Shown piece by piece: positions 10,661 to 22,599 of a stretch of 64,000 nt of DNA. Each line of letters opens with the position of its first letter. Positions within the stretch are counted from its first letter, which is position 1. The translations under genes and the position numbers were made by a program. Location: assembly GCA_026018925.1 (NCBI GenBank), contig JAKSZU010000009.1, positions 68,684,949 through 68,748,948 on the forward strand, written 5' to 3'. The notes beneath the pieces are model-generated. The model was not told the DNA's origin and did no database searches. It saw only the letters and a list, made by a program, of their open reading frames with translations. The DNA comes from Tupaia tana (Eukaryota > Chordata > Mammalia > Scandentia > Tupaiidae).

Positions 10661-11430
10661 AAGAAAGAATCAAATGGAACTATTAGAGATGAAGTCTGTA
10701 ATGCAGGAAATCAAAACAACTTCTGAAAGTATTAAAAGCCAATTAGACCATGCTATTCATCTTATGTTGAAGATTGAATCTTGAACATAGAAGACAAAAC
10801 CTATGACCTGGAAAATAAAGACCAAAAAGGCAGAGAAAATAACAAAAAAAATGAAGGTAATATGTGAGAAATACTATATTCCATTAAATAGCCAAATGTC
10901 TGAATAATTGGTATCCCATAGGGTAAAGAAACTAATAAAGGCATTGAAAAATCTATTTCATGAAATCCTGGAAGAAAACTTTCCAAGTCTAGAGAAGCAC
11001 TCAAACATCCAGATCCAAGAAATACGAAGTACCCCAAATAGAAACAACCCAAGAAGATCCTCTCCATGATGCATCTTAGCCAGACTGGCCAAAACCACAG
11101 ACAAAGACAAAATACTAAAACTGGCAAGAGAGAAACAGCAAGTGACTTACAAGGTCACCCCATCAGGCTAACACAGCACCCTTCAACAAAAACAATATAA
11201 GCAAGGAAAGAATGGGAAGACATATTGAAAGTGTTAAGAGAGAAACAATTTCAACCAAGATTATTATGTCCAGCAAGATTATCTTTCATATGGGAAAAAA
11301 AAAGATTAAAATCTTCTCAGACAAACAAAACCTGAAAGGATTTGCCAACACCACACTAGCTCTTCAAGAAACTCTGGAGAGAGTCCTGTTCCAGGAAAAC
11401 TAAAAATTGAACAGACAGAAATAAGAGAAT
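10661..11430 (+). pseudogene. L1 B ORF1, second part
   Basis: Continues ORF1 directly after the duplication (10661-10677), through coiled-coil, RRM and C-terminal regions ('RQ.QVTYKG.P', 'SARLSF', 'FANTTLALQETLE'). In-frame stops (for example after 10784) inactivate it. Confidence 0.75.
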
Positions 11431-11497
11431 AAAAGACAACTTAGACAATGGCCAAGTTAAAGGTAGAGACAAGTTCAGAAATATCAGTCATAACATT

Positions 11498-11517
11498 ACG
11501 CTAACTGCTGGTTCCCA
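11498..11517 (-). mobile_element. 20-bp SINE head microfragment with full duplications
   Basis: The 20-bp insert equals the reverse complement of the SINE 5' head (gggaaccagcagttagcgt). Perfect 15-bp direct repeats flank it (atcagtcataacatt, 11483-11497 and 11518-11532). No SINE body and no poly(A) remain. Confidence 0.85.
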
Positions 11518-11529
11518 ATCAGTCATAAC

Positions 11530-14500
11530 ATTGAATGTTAGTGGATTAAATTCTCCAATTGAGACAGTGACTGAATGGGAAAAAATAACAGAAACCTTCT
11601 ATCTGTTGCCTACAAGAAATGCATCTCATAGGTAAAGACATACATAGACTAAAAGTGAAGGGATGGAAAAACTTATTCCATGAAAATGGGAACCAAAAAA
11701 GAGCTGGAGTCACAATACTAATTTCAGACAAAATAGTCTTTAAAACACAAAAATTGTGCAGAGACAAAGGAGAGTATTATATATTAGAAAAGGGCTAATT
11801 TATAAAGAAGCTATAACACTTATAAATATCTATGCACCTAACTCAGGAATACCTAAATATGTGAAGGAAAGACTGTTAGATATAAAAGGAGATATAGACT
11901 GCAACACACAAATTGTTGGGGATCTCAACAATCCACTATCTCCTTTGGACAGATCATCTAGACAAAAAAGTAAGCAAGAGATACAGGATCTAAATGATAG
12001 CATAAATGAAACGGACTTAACAGACATCTATAGAACCTTTTACCTCAAAACCACAAAATGTACTTTTTTCCCACCCCCTATGGAACTTTTCCAAAGATTG
12101 ACCACATGATAGGGCACAAAACAAGCCTCTACAGATTCAAAAGCATAGAAATTATATCCAGCATCTTCTCCAACCATGATGGAATTAAACTTGATATTAA
12201 CTTCAGAAAAACAACATTGAAAATACACAAATACATGGAAACTAAGTAACCTACTCTTGAATGACTTCACAACTACAGAAGAAATTAAGACTGAACTCAG
12301 AAGATTCATGGAAACCAATGATAATGAGTACAGGAGTTTCCATAATCTATGGGACACAACAAAAGCAGTCATAAAAGGGAAGATCATAGCAATTAGCACG
12401 CATAAGAAGAAGATGGAAAGTTGCCAAATGGACAACCTAACATCATGCCTCAGAGAACTGGAAACGAAACAACAAAGATATCCCAAGAACTCCAGGAGAA
12501 AGTAAATAATGAAGATTCAAGCAGAAATAAATGAAATAGAAAATAAACGTACTATACAGAAAATAAATGAAAGTAAAAACTGGTTCTTTGAAAAGTTATG
12601 CAAAATTGACACACCACTAGCTAGACTAATTAAGAAGAGAGAAAGGAACCAGATAAATCAAATTTGCAATGAAGCAGGCAATATAACAACAGACATAATA
12701 GGAATACAAAACATCTTTAGAGGATACTATGAACAACTATATGCCAACAAACAAGAAATGCTGGGTGAGATGGACAAAAACCTCGAAACACATAATCTAC
12801 CAAAATTGAGACAGGAGGACATATAAAGTTTGAGTAGGTCCATAACAAGCACTGAGATTAAATAAGTAATTAATAACCTCCCAACAACAACAAAAAGTCC
12901 TGGTCCTGATGGTTTTGCTTCAGAATTCTACACAACTTTTAAACAGTCAATTCCCACTCTACTCAAGTTCTTTCTGAAGATCCAAAAGGGTGGAACTCTC
13001 CCAAATTCATTCTATGAAGCCTCTATCACCCTTATCTTTAAAACAGACAAGGACATGACAAGGAAAGAAAGCTATAAACCAATATCTCCGATTAATATAG
13101 ATGAAAAAATTCTCAACAAGATACTAGGAATAGCATATAAAAAAGATTATACATCACAACCAGGTAGGCTATATTCCAGGGATGCAAGAATGGTTCAACA
13201 GATGCAAAGCCATAAATATAATATGTCATATTAATAGAAAGAAAGATAAAACCTTATGATCACATCAATTGATGCAGAAAAAGCATTTGATAAAATACAA
13301 CATCCCTTTATGATTAATACTCTGAGCAAAATTGGCATAGAAAGGTCATTCCTTAACATAATAAAAGCTATCTATAAAAACCCTATAGCTAACATAATCT
13401 GAATGGGGAAATGCTGAAAGATTTTCTGCTAAAAACTGCTATAAGACAATGATGTCAACTTTCTCCACTGCTTTTCAATATAGTCCTGGAAATCGTCGCC
13501 AATGCAATCAGAAAAGAGTATAAAATAAAAGTCATTCAAATAAGAAAAGAAGAGGTGAAATTGTCTCTATTTGAAGATAAAATGATTGCATACATAGAAG
13601 ACCAAATGGTGTCCAAAAAAAAAAATTCCTGGAAGTAATACATGAATACAGTAAAGTTGCAGGATACAAAATCAACATACAGAAATCTATAGCATTTGTG
13701 TATACAAAGAGCAGGCAGACTGAGATGGAACTAAAGAAAATAATTTCATTTACCATAGCCACAGAAAGTATAAGATACCTAGGAATAAATCTAACAAACT
13801 AAATCAAAGCCCTCCACAAGGAAAATGATTAGAAGCTAAAAAAAGACATTGAAAATGACACAAAAAAGTGGAAGGACATCCCATGTTCCTAGATTTGAAG
13901 AATTAATATAATGAAAATAGCAATTCTACCCATATTAATCTACATATTTAAATGCAATCCCAATCAAAGTACCAGAGACATTCTTCACAGATCTAGAAAA
14001 AACAATCATACAATTTGCCTGGAATCATAAAAGACCCAGTATTGCCAAATCAATTATGCACAAGAAGAGTGGAGTAGGTGGCATCTCACTTCCTGATTCT
14101 AAAACATACTATAAAGCTGTGATAATCAAAACAGCATGGTATTGGCCCAAAAACAGATACGTGGACCAATGGAAAAGAATAGAGACCCCAGAAATGAACT
14201 CCAAAACATACAGTCAACTGATTTTTGACAAAGGATACCAGTCAATCAAGTAGGAAAAGGAAAACCTCTTTAGCAAATGGTGCTGGAAAAACTGAATATC
14301 CACCAGCAGAAAGATGAATTTGAATTTATACTTCTCATCCTTTATAAAAATGAACTCAAGGAGGATCAAAGATCTAAACCTAAGACCTCAAACTATAAAA
14401 TTACTACTGGAAAACACTGGTTAAACTCTGGGAGACATCGGGGTAAGCAAAGACTTTTTTTTTTTTTTTTTTTTTTTGAGAGGTTTTCACTATAGAGGTG

Positions 14501-15730
14501 CGTGTGCTTGTCAGAAAGACAGAGACAGAGAGAAAGAAAGTGAGAAATCATCCCCTAGGGGGATGGCCATGCCGCAATCCCTTCTCCTCCAGTCTCCTCT
14601 CAGGATCTTGGGCATGCACACACATGCACCTGGCATGAGTTTTAAGCCACTGGGTCCGGGACATGAACTGTGGTCAACTAAATGGGAGTCCAGTGACATA
14701 GCCATTACGCTAACTGCTGGTCCCCTGACTTCAAGACAGTTCTATTAGTCTCCTCTCAGAGACTCACGCCCAGATTGAGTTTAAGCCACCAGGTCCAGGA
14801 CTCAAACCACAGTCAGCTACATGGGAATTAAGCGACATAGCTATTATGCTAACTGCTGGTCCCAAGACTTCTTAAATAAGACTCCAAAGCACAGTCAATA
14901 ATCCCCCAAATAGACATACACATCATATTAAATTTCTTCATGTCAGAAGACACAGTAACTAGTGTGAATTGACAGCCTTCAGAATGGGAGAATATTTTTG
15001 TAAACTATGCTTCATATAAGGGATTGATAACCAGAATACACAGGGAACTCAAAACTCAAGCAGCTTATTCAAAAAAAAAATCATGATCAACCCAATTAAA
15101 AGATGGGAGAATGAACTGAATAAACAACCCTCTAAGGAAGACATATGAATAGCCAAAAGACATATGAAAAAATGCTTAACATCCTCATCATAAGGGAGAT
15201 GCAGATCAAAACCACAATGCGATACCACCTAATGCCAGTCAGAATGAATAAGATTAAAAAATGAGAAGCACTGGTTGGGATGTAGTGAAAGGGGAATTCT
15301 TCTACACTCTTGGTGGGTATGTAAATTGGTCCAGCCACTGTGGAGAACAATAATGATGTTCCTCAAAGACCTACAAATAGAATTACCAAATGATCCAGCA
15401 ATCCTATTCCTTGGTATCTACCCAAAGGACAGAAGAATACATAGTTGGAAAAGTGCTTGCACATTTATGTTTACTGCAGCATTTTTCACTATTGCTAAGA
15501 CATGAAACCAACTGAAATATTTATGAACAGAAGAATGGATTGAAAAAAATGTGGCACATATACTCTATGGAATACTACTCAGCCATAAAAATTATAAAGA
15601 CCCTGGATTTTGACAGAAAGTGGATGAATATGGAAGATTTACTACTGAGTGAAGGATGTCAGGCTATGAAGGAGAAACATTGTATGTCTCCACTTAATAT
15701 ATACCAACCGTCTGCATTCTATGGACCAAA
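11530..15730 (+). pseudogene. L1 B ORF2 (endonuclease, reverse transcriptase, C-terminal)
   Basis: Endonuclease-type sequence lies at about 11570-12200 (translation at 11756-12109 includes 'YAPNSGIPKY...GDLNNPLSPLDRS'). The linker is at 12260-12830. Reverse transcriptase spans about 12880-13650, including '[12 protein letters not shown]'-like and degenerate 'LFEDKM' (normally FADD) motifs. C-terminal parts follow to 15730, including 'MEYYSAIK'. Many stops and frameshifts make it dead. A SINE pair interrupts it at 14457-14863. Confidence 0.9.
14457..14863 (-). mobile_element. SINE pair (full plus truncated) within one duplication
   Basis: A full long-form SINE (14457-14724) is joined to a second SINE lacking its 3' half (about 14740-14863). 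The short repeat aagactt occurs at 14450-14456 and 14864-14870, and the L1 reading is continuous across the whole block. This could be a dimer or two events at one site. Confidence 0.8.
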
Positions 15731-16015
15731 CTGAAAAGACTGGAGGATATAGAAACACTGAAAATGGTTATAGATACCGGGTACAGTGTGGGAAGAGGGT
15801 GGGAGAAGGAGGAAAGTCAAAGGAAAGAAATTAGGGGGAAAAATAGAGAGGCAAAACATTTATGAGACAAAGAAATAGTTTATTATCTGTTGATGATAAT
15901 GTATATAATATCCTCAACTGGACTGGTGAGAAATGTATTCATGTTAGAACATTCACACATTCACTTTACAAGCTAAATGGTATATGTGATTAAGTGTATA
16001 AAAGAAATTTAAATA

Positions 16016-16059
<44 letters not shown>

Positions 16060-16063
16060 TTTA
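15731..16063 (+). mobile_element. L1 B 3' UTR and TA-rich tail
   Basis: Carries the L1 3' UTR signature 'ctgttgatgataatgtatat' and 'cctcaactggactggtgaga', and ends in a (TA)n run at about 16019-16053. Confidence 0.8.
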
Positions 16064-16143
16064 AAAAACATATGATCATATCGATCAATGCAGAAAAAGC
16101 ATTTGAAAAAATACAACATAGCTTCATGATTAAGACTCATAGC

Positions 16144-17930
16144 TGGACCAGTGGATGGTATAATGTTTACGTTGCTGGATTTCCACATAATCAACCATGG
16201 TTTGAGTCTCAGATCTGGTGGCTTAAACTTGAATCAGGTGCATGTGCATGCATAACCAAGATCCTGAGAAAAGAAGAGATTGAGGTAGATGCATGTAAAA
16301 ATAGAGTGAATGGGGGGCGGCCGGGGCGCGGGGCTCTGCTTCGCATGCTGGCCGGGCTTGCGTGGCCTGGCCTATGCGGCCGGGGCTCTGCTTTGCGTGC
16401 CGGCCCGGCCGGGGCTCTGCTCCGTGTGCCGCGGCCCGGACCGCCCGGCCCCTGCTGCCTCTCTGACGCTGGGTGTGTCCCACGCTCGGCGCCGACGCGG
16501 GCCAGCGGCGCGGATCGGCCGAGGTCACCGTCCTTCCTTTCTTTGGCCGGGCGGGTGGGCGGGAGGTGGCGCGGGGACCCGCGCGCATTTGCGCGCTGGG
16601 GACTGGCGTGTGGCCGCCAGGCCAGCGCATGGCCACTGGGCCGGCGCCTGTGCGCAGCAGCCAGGCCTGCCCCTGTGTACAGCCGCCGGGCCTGAGCGTG
16701 GTCACTGAGCCGGTGCGTGGTTGCCGGGCCGGCGTGTGGTCCCCGGGCTGGCGCGGGGCTGCTGGGCCGGCGCGTGGCCCCGGGCCTGCGCATGGCCGCC
16801 GGGTCTGAGCGTGGCCGCCAGGCCAGTGCCTATGCTTGGCCGCCGGGCCTGTGCGCGTGGCCCCCGGGCCTGTGGGTGGCCGATGGGCCTGAGCGTGGCT
16901 GCCGGGTCTGAGCGTGGCTGCCGGGCCTGCACCTGCACGTGGCCCCTGGACCTGTGCATGGCAACCGGGCCTGCGCCTGCGAGTGGCCGCCGTGCCTGAG
17001 CGTGGCTGCCAGGCCTGCGCCTGCGCGTGGCCGCCGGCCGCGGGCGGCAAGCTGAAGCCAAAAACAAGGATTAAGAACTTGCAACTTTAAGCAACAGAAA
17101 GAAACTTAAGCTGTCTTAAACCAATTGAGAAATATATTGTATGGGAGGATTGTCTCTGCCTATGGACAGTGAGAGGATGATGGTTGCCAGCCCTGCATTA
17201 CCTCAGGGAAGAACAGGAACTATTCTGCCATTCTTGGGGAGGCCAGATGCCCGAGGATGACTCGCATTGCAGATCCCCACAGCACCATTCCTGGTGGTCA
17301 CAGGTTGGATGCTGTGCCGCATCAACTGATAACCATCTCTGCTTAACAGAGCCTCTTTCCTGAAACTGTTCCGTGGAGACTCACCTGCAGTTGCGGAACT
17401 GCACAGGACCCACCCTTGATCCAACCCTGAGTAGAATCTGTGTTCCCTGTTGTTGAAGACTGTATGAGCTGATAATTGAAAAAAAAAAAAAAAACAACTG
17501 AGGGAACTGGAGGGTATGGTGGCAGGGATGGCAGCTGCAGATGCTGGAGACAGTGTGGGAGAGGTGATGGGGGTGAGTGATGGAGGGCGGAGGAGGGGAG
17601 GGATTCAGGGAGCAAACAACACACTTAATAGACACAAAAATGAAAAGTTGTCTGTTGATAATGTATATGGTAATATTGTCTTGACTGATGTGCACTGTAC
17701 TCATGCTGGGAAAAACCATGTTGTACACTGTGAAGATGTACATTGCACAATGATATAAAAAAAAAAGTCAGCACTCTGGCAAAGGGAGAAAGATCTGAAG
17801 ATATGATAGTGGAAAGGATGAATGTGGATGCCAGAGGCTGCAGGGGAGGGGAGTGGGTGGTGGAGAGTGGGCGTGAGGGGCAAAGAGAAGAAACATTTAA
17901 CACCAAAAAAATGTAGAGTTCTCTGTTGAA

Positions 17931-17980
<50 letters not shown>

Positions 17981-18174
17981 TGTATACATCATAATGGGGA
18001 CTTTATGTAAAATGTGAATTTAATTGATCTGAGAAAGAAAAATAAAAGATAAAAAAAAAAGAAGAGATTGAGACATGGCCATCTCTCCGGGGCAGGGGGT
18101 GATTTCTCTTTCTGTCTCTCTTTGTCTTTCTGGAGAGCATGTGTGCTCTATAACAAAAAAAAAGTCTTAAAAAA
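16144..18174 (+). mobile_element. tRNA-derived SINE split by composite 2
   Basis: The SINE head and body run 16144-16284 and the 3' part runs 18073-18174. The L1 repeat aagactcatagc is found on both sides (16132-16143 and near 18175-18187). Composite 2 sits at 'agaagagattgag'. Confidence 0.85.
16285..18058 (+). mobile_element. SVA-like composite retroelement, copy 2
   Basis: It has the same order as copy 1: a 5' piece of 28 bp not found in copy 1 (16285-16312); a GC-rich leader and VNTR (16313-17050); the ERV-LTR-containing segment (17051-17467); an internal A-run (17468-17486); L1 3' UTR-like sequence (about 17500-17757); and a further tail block with a (TA)n tract (17934-17972) and a final A-run (18051-18060). 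A 14-bp duplication aagaagagattgag flanks it (16271-16284 and 18059-18072). It has no 3' transduction like that of copy 1. Confidence 0.9.
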
Positions 18175-18203
18175 AAGACTCATAGCAAAATTGGGATAGA
18201 AGA

Positions 18204-18460
18204 TGGGACCAGCAGTTAGCATAATGGCTATGTCGCTGGACTCCCACGTAGTCGACTGCGGTTCGCATCCCGGACCCGGTGACTTAAAACTCACGCCGGG
18301 CGCATGTGCGTGCATGCCCAGGATCCCGAGAGGAGAATGGAGGAGAAGGGATCGCGGCATGGTCATCCCCCTTGGGGGGTGATTTCTCGCTTTCTATTTC
18401 TCTGTCTCTCTCTATCTGTCTGGTGAGCGCACATGCCCTACAGCAAAAACCTCCTAAAAA
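18204..18460 (+). mobile_element. tRNA-derived SINE, long form
   Basis: A young-looking copy with intact head, body and tail. The perfect duplication aattgggatagaaga (18189-18203 and 18461-18475) places it in L1 A ORF2. Confidence 0.95.
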
Positions 18461-19081
18461 AATTGGGATAGAAGAGACATGCCTCAACCCAATAAAAGCC
18501 ATATATCAAAAACCCATGGCTAACATCATACTAAATGGGAAAATGCTGAAAGATTTTCCATTAAAAACTGGAACATGACAAGGCTATATATTTTCTTCAT
18601 TCTTTTTCAACATAGTATTTGAAGTCCTAGCCAATGCAATCTGACAAGAGACTCAGATAAAGATATCTGAGTAGCTAAAGAAGTGTAATTACCTCTATTT
18701 GTAGACAATAAGATTATATCCATAGGAAATCTAAAATAATTCACATAAAATTTCTTGAAGTGATAAATGAATGAAGTAGCAGGATACAAATCAACATACA
18801 AAAGTATGTAGCATTTTTATACACCAATGATGAACAAATTGAGACAGAATTGAGGAAAGTAATAACATTTACACTAACCACAAAAACAGTAAGATATCTA
18901 GGAATAAATCTATTCAAAATGAGAAAGACCTCTACAAGGGAAACTGTGAAAATCTTAAAAAAAAAAAATAGAAATTGATACAAAAAAGTGGGAAGACATG
19001 CCATGCTCCTGGATTGGAAGAATAACCATAATCAAAATGTCAATCCTATCCAAACTAATCTTCAAATTACATGTAATTCTT

Positions 19082-19254
19082 TTTTTAAATTATTTATTTA
19101 TTCATTCATTTATTCTTAATTTGACAGAGAGAGACACAGAGAAAGAGAGAGAAAGAGGGGAAGTGAGAAAGCAAGCTACCAGGTGTGGGACTCGAACTGT
19201 GGTCAGCCATGTGGGAGTGTCCAGCACCTTAACCACCATGCCACCTGCTGATTC
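19082..19254 (-). mobile_element. tRNA-derived SINE, short form
   Basis: Reverse complement shows the head, a B box (gttcgagtccc) and a CT-rich tail. The duplication acatgtaattctt flanks it (about 19068-19080 and 19256-19268). Confidence 0.9.
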
Positions 19255-21690
19255 CACATGTAATTCTTATAAACTACCACAGACATTCCTCACAGAAATA
19301 GAAAAAATAATCATAAAATTTGTCTGGAATCATAAAAGGCCTGGTATTGCCTAACCTATAGTGTCCAAAAATGATAAAGTAGGAGGCATCTCACTTTCTG
19401 ACCTCAAAATATATTACAAAGATGTGATAATCAGAACGTTACGGTACTGGCACAAAAACAGGCAGATAGAATAGAACTATTAAACCAGAAATTACCCCAA
19501 AACATTCAGCCAACTGATTTTCAACAAAGGACACAAACCACCTGGTGGGGAAAAGAAAATCTCTTCAGCAAATAGTGCTGATAAAACTAGATATCCATGT
19601 AAAGAAAACTAAAATTGGACCCCTATCTCTCACTATTAACAAAAATCAACTCAAATTGGACTATAGATCTAAACATAAAACCTCAAGCTATAAAACCACT
19701 GGTGGAAAAAAATGTGAAATTCTTGAAAACATCAGAGTAGGCAAAGACTTGGTAAATAAAACCCCCAAAACACAGCCATAATCTTAAAAAGAAAAGTGGA
19801 ATTACCTCAGGTGAAAAAGCTTCTGCACAGCAAAAGAAACATGAATTAGAGTGAGGAGACAACCCTCAGATTTGGAATATATTTGTAGATGAGACTATGC
19901 CTCAGATAAGGGACTGATAACCAGAATACACAAGGAACTCAAGTAGCTTACCCACAAAAATCTTAATATAATCAATCCAATCAAGTAATGGGCAAAGGAG
20001 CTGAACAGATAACTCTCTAGAGACATACATACAGCCAAAAAGCAAATAAAAATATACTCACCATCTCTTACCATGAAGGAAATATAAATCAAAACCACAA
20101 TGAATTACTGCTTGACCTCAATCATAATGGTTAAGTTTAAAAATGATAAAGAATGATAAGTGCTGTCGAGGCTGTGGTGAAAAGAGAACCCTCTTACAAT
20201 GTTGGTGTTAGTACAACCACTGTGGATATTGATATAGAAGGTCTCCAGAAACCTACAAATAGAACTACCATATGACCCAGTAATTCCACTCTTAGGTATC
20301 TACCTAAAGGACAGGAAAACCCTCAGTCAGAAAAATAATTTTATGTACATGTTAATTGAAGCATCATTCACAGTTGTTAGGACATAGAATCAACCCAAAT
20401 GTCCAAGAACAGATAAATGAAATGAAAAAATATGGTATATGTATTCTATGGAATACTACTCAGTCATGAAAAACAATGAGATCTTGATATTTGATACAAA
20501 GTGGACAGATACGGAAGATTTAATGCTAAGTAAAGCAGCCCAGACTATGAAAGACAGACATTGTACATTCCCACTTAAGATATACCAAATGTCTGTGCTC
20601 TATAGCAGAAACAAAGATTGATATAATAACAGGGAAGGCAGCTATAGATATTATAGATAGTATAGGATGGGGTTTGTATAGAGAGTGGGTAATAGTTGGT
20701 GGGAAGGAGAGGATCAGGAAAAAAACGAACAAGTAGAACTTTAAACAGACACAAAAATGAAAAGCTATTTGTTATAATGTGTATGGTAATGTCTTTGACT
20801 TGACTAATATGCACTGTATTCATGCTGGGAAAAAACGTTTTTTACACTGTAAAGATATACAGTGATTAAATGTAAATTTTTTAAATGTGAAAAAAATTCC
20901 TATGTGAACACATGACATTGAATAGCCCAAACATTCTTGAGAAATAAGAGAAAAGCTACAGTCCTTATACTTCTTGACTTTAACTATATTACAAAGTTAC
21001 AATAGTTAATACAGTATGGTAGTGGCATAAACACAAACAGGTAGGCTAACAGAACAGAATAGAAACCCCAGAAATGCACCCATGCATATGCAGTCACAAC
21101 AGCTCTTCCTTGAAGGGTATCCAGAATACATAATGGGAAAAAGGTAGCCTTCATGAAATGGTGCTTGGAAGACTAAATATCCACATGTGAAATATTGAAA
21201 TTGGACCCTTATCTTACACCATACATGGAAATCAACTCAAAATGAATTAAAGACTTAAGCCTAAGACCCAATGCATAAATCTCCTGGAAAATAACATAGG
21301 AAAATATTTTCTTCACTTTGGTAACATCAATTTCTTGTAGATGACACCAAAAGCACAAGCAACAAAAGCACAAATAGAAATGTGGACTACATCAAACTTA
21401 AAATCTTTTAAATAATAAATGAAATAATCAAGAGAATGAAATGATAAAATGCAGGATGAAAAAAATTTGCAAACCATATAACTGACAACAGATTAACATG
21501 AAAAATAAATAAGGAACTTCTACAACTGAATAGTAAAGAAAAAAAAAAAAACTAAAAACTAGCCAAGGCCTTGAATAGGCATTTCTCCAAAAATGACCCA
21601 AAGTTACAAGTGCCAACATTTATATGAATCAGTATTACTTCACACCTCTTAGGAGGACTATTATTTTAAAAATTAAAAATAAAATGGATA

Positions 21691-21936
21691 GGGGCCAACA
21701 GGTGGTGTAGTGGTTAAGGTGTTGTACTCTCATATGGCCGACCATGGTTTTAGTCCTGGACCCAGTGGCTACAAAACTCTCCCTTGACATATGTGTGTGA
21801 GTGCCTAAAATCCTGAGAAGAGAATGGAGAAGAGATTGCGGTGTGGCCATCCCCGTTGATTTCTCTCTTTCTCTCTTTCTCTCTGTCTCTCTGGTGAGTA
21901 CACATGCCCTATAACGAAAAATCTCTCAAAAAATAC
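21691..21936 (+). mobile_element. tRNA-derived SINE, older long form
   Basis: Has the ggggccaacaggtggtgtag head, a degenerate B box, the 'gagaagagaatgg' body and a CT-rich 3' end with A-tail. Confidence 0.85.
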
Positions 21937-21989
21937 AGAAAATAAGTTTGGCAATGTTGTGAATAAATTGGAACTCTTAGGCACTCTTT

Positions 21990-22200
21990 AAAAAAAATTT
22001 ATTTCATGAGAGGTGGAGAGAGAAGCACCCTATAGTGGTCTTTGTGCTAAAGTCCACTCCCATTCTCAGCCAGCCCAGATAATGGCACATGGGCACATGC
22101 CTGGCATACTCAGAGAGGTCCCTGGATGTGAATCCAAGACCTTTGTCATGTGGGTCCAGTTGTGTTACTACTGCATCACCACCTGGCCCCTGTTGTGCTC
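21990..22200 (-). repeat. Diverged SINE-like repeat
   Basis: Read in reverse it begins 'aggggccaggtggtgatgcag' and has a degenerate B-box region, then a weak body and an A/T-rich end. It resembles the SINE family remotely and could be an older tRNA-derived family. Confidence 0.45.
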
Positions 22201-22325
22201 TTTTAATGGGAATGTTAAAGGGTAAAGTCACTATGGAAAACAATATGGGGGTTCTTCGAAAATTAAAAATATTATACCATATGATCCAGAAATTCCAGTT
22301 CTGGCTATTTATAAAAATAAATGAA

Positions 22326-22599
22326 GGGACCAGCAGTTAGCGTAATGGCTATGTCGCTGGACTCCCACGTAGTCGACCGCGGTTCGAGTCCCGGACCCGG
22401 CGGCTTAAACTCACGCCGGGCGCGTGTGCGTGCGTGCCCGAGATCCCGAGAGGAGAATGGAGGAGAAGGGATTGCGGCGTGGCCATCCCCCCTGGGGGGT
22501 GATTTCCTGCTTTCTATCTCTCTGTCTCTCTCTGTCTGTCTGGCGAGCGCACGCGCCCTATAGCAAAAACCTCTCCAAAAAAAGAAAAAAAAAAAAAAA
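22326..22599 (+). mobile_element. tRNA-derived SINE, long form (near-consensus copy)
   Basis: One of the best-preserved copies: A box tagcgtaatgg, B box ggttcgagtcc, CpGs retained, tail 'ctatagcaaaaacctctcc' plus A-run. Confidence 0.95.

Larger units (their letters stand above)
5535..16063 (+). mobile_element. L1 B, near full-length LINE-1 with later insertions
   Basis: In order it has a monomeric 5' UTR (5543-6830), a non-repeated tether (6831-7143), ORF1 (8124-8345 continued at 10661-11430), ORF2 (about 11530-15730) and a 3' UTR with a TA-rich tail. It splits L1 A ORF2: L1 A reads up to 'ataaaaactatg' (5523-5534) and resumes at 'aaaaacatatgatc' (16064). Both ORFs are broken by stops and frameshifts, so it is not active. 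Internal insertions are an LTR, a composite element, a SINE microfragment and a SINE pair. Confidence 0.9.
16064..20892 (+). mobile_element. L1 A, 3' part (rest of ORF2 and 3' UTR)
   Basis: Resumes exactly where 5534 stopped, with the 'ISINAEKAFEKIQHSFMIKT' relic, and runs through reverse transcriptase and C-terminal regions to the 3' UTR (about 20600-20892). Interruptions are a SINE carrying composite 2 (16144-18174), a SINE at 18204-18460 and a SINE at 19082-19254. Stops throughout. It ends at the aaaattcctatg duplication. Confidence 0.9.

Noticed and set aside
11530..15730. A possibly active LINE-1
   Set aside because: ORF1 and ORF2 both have in-frame stops and frameshifts, and the catalytic FADD motif is degenerate.
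16209..17067. Similar long open frames in the second VNTR
   Set aside because: Same reason. They are repeat-encoded, low complexity and present in all frames.
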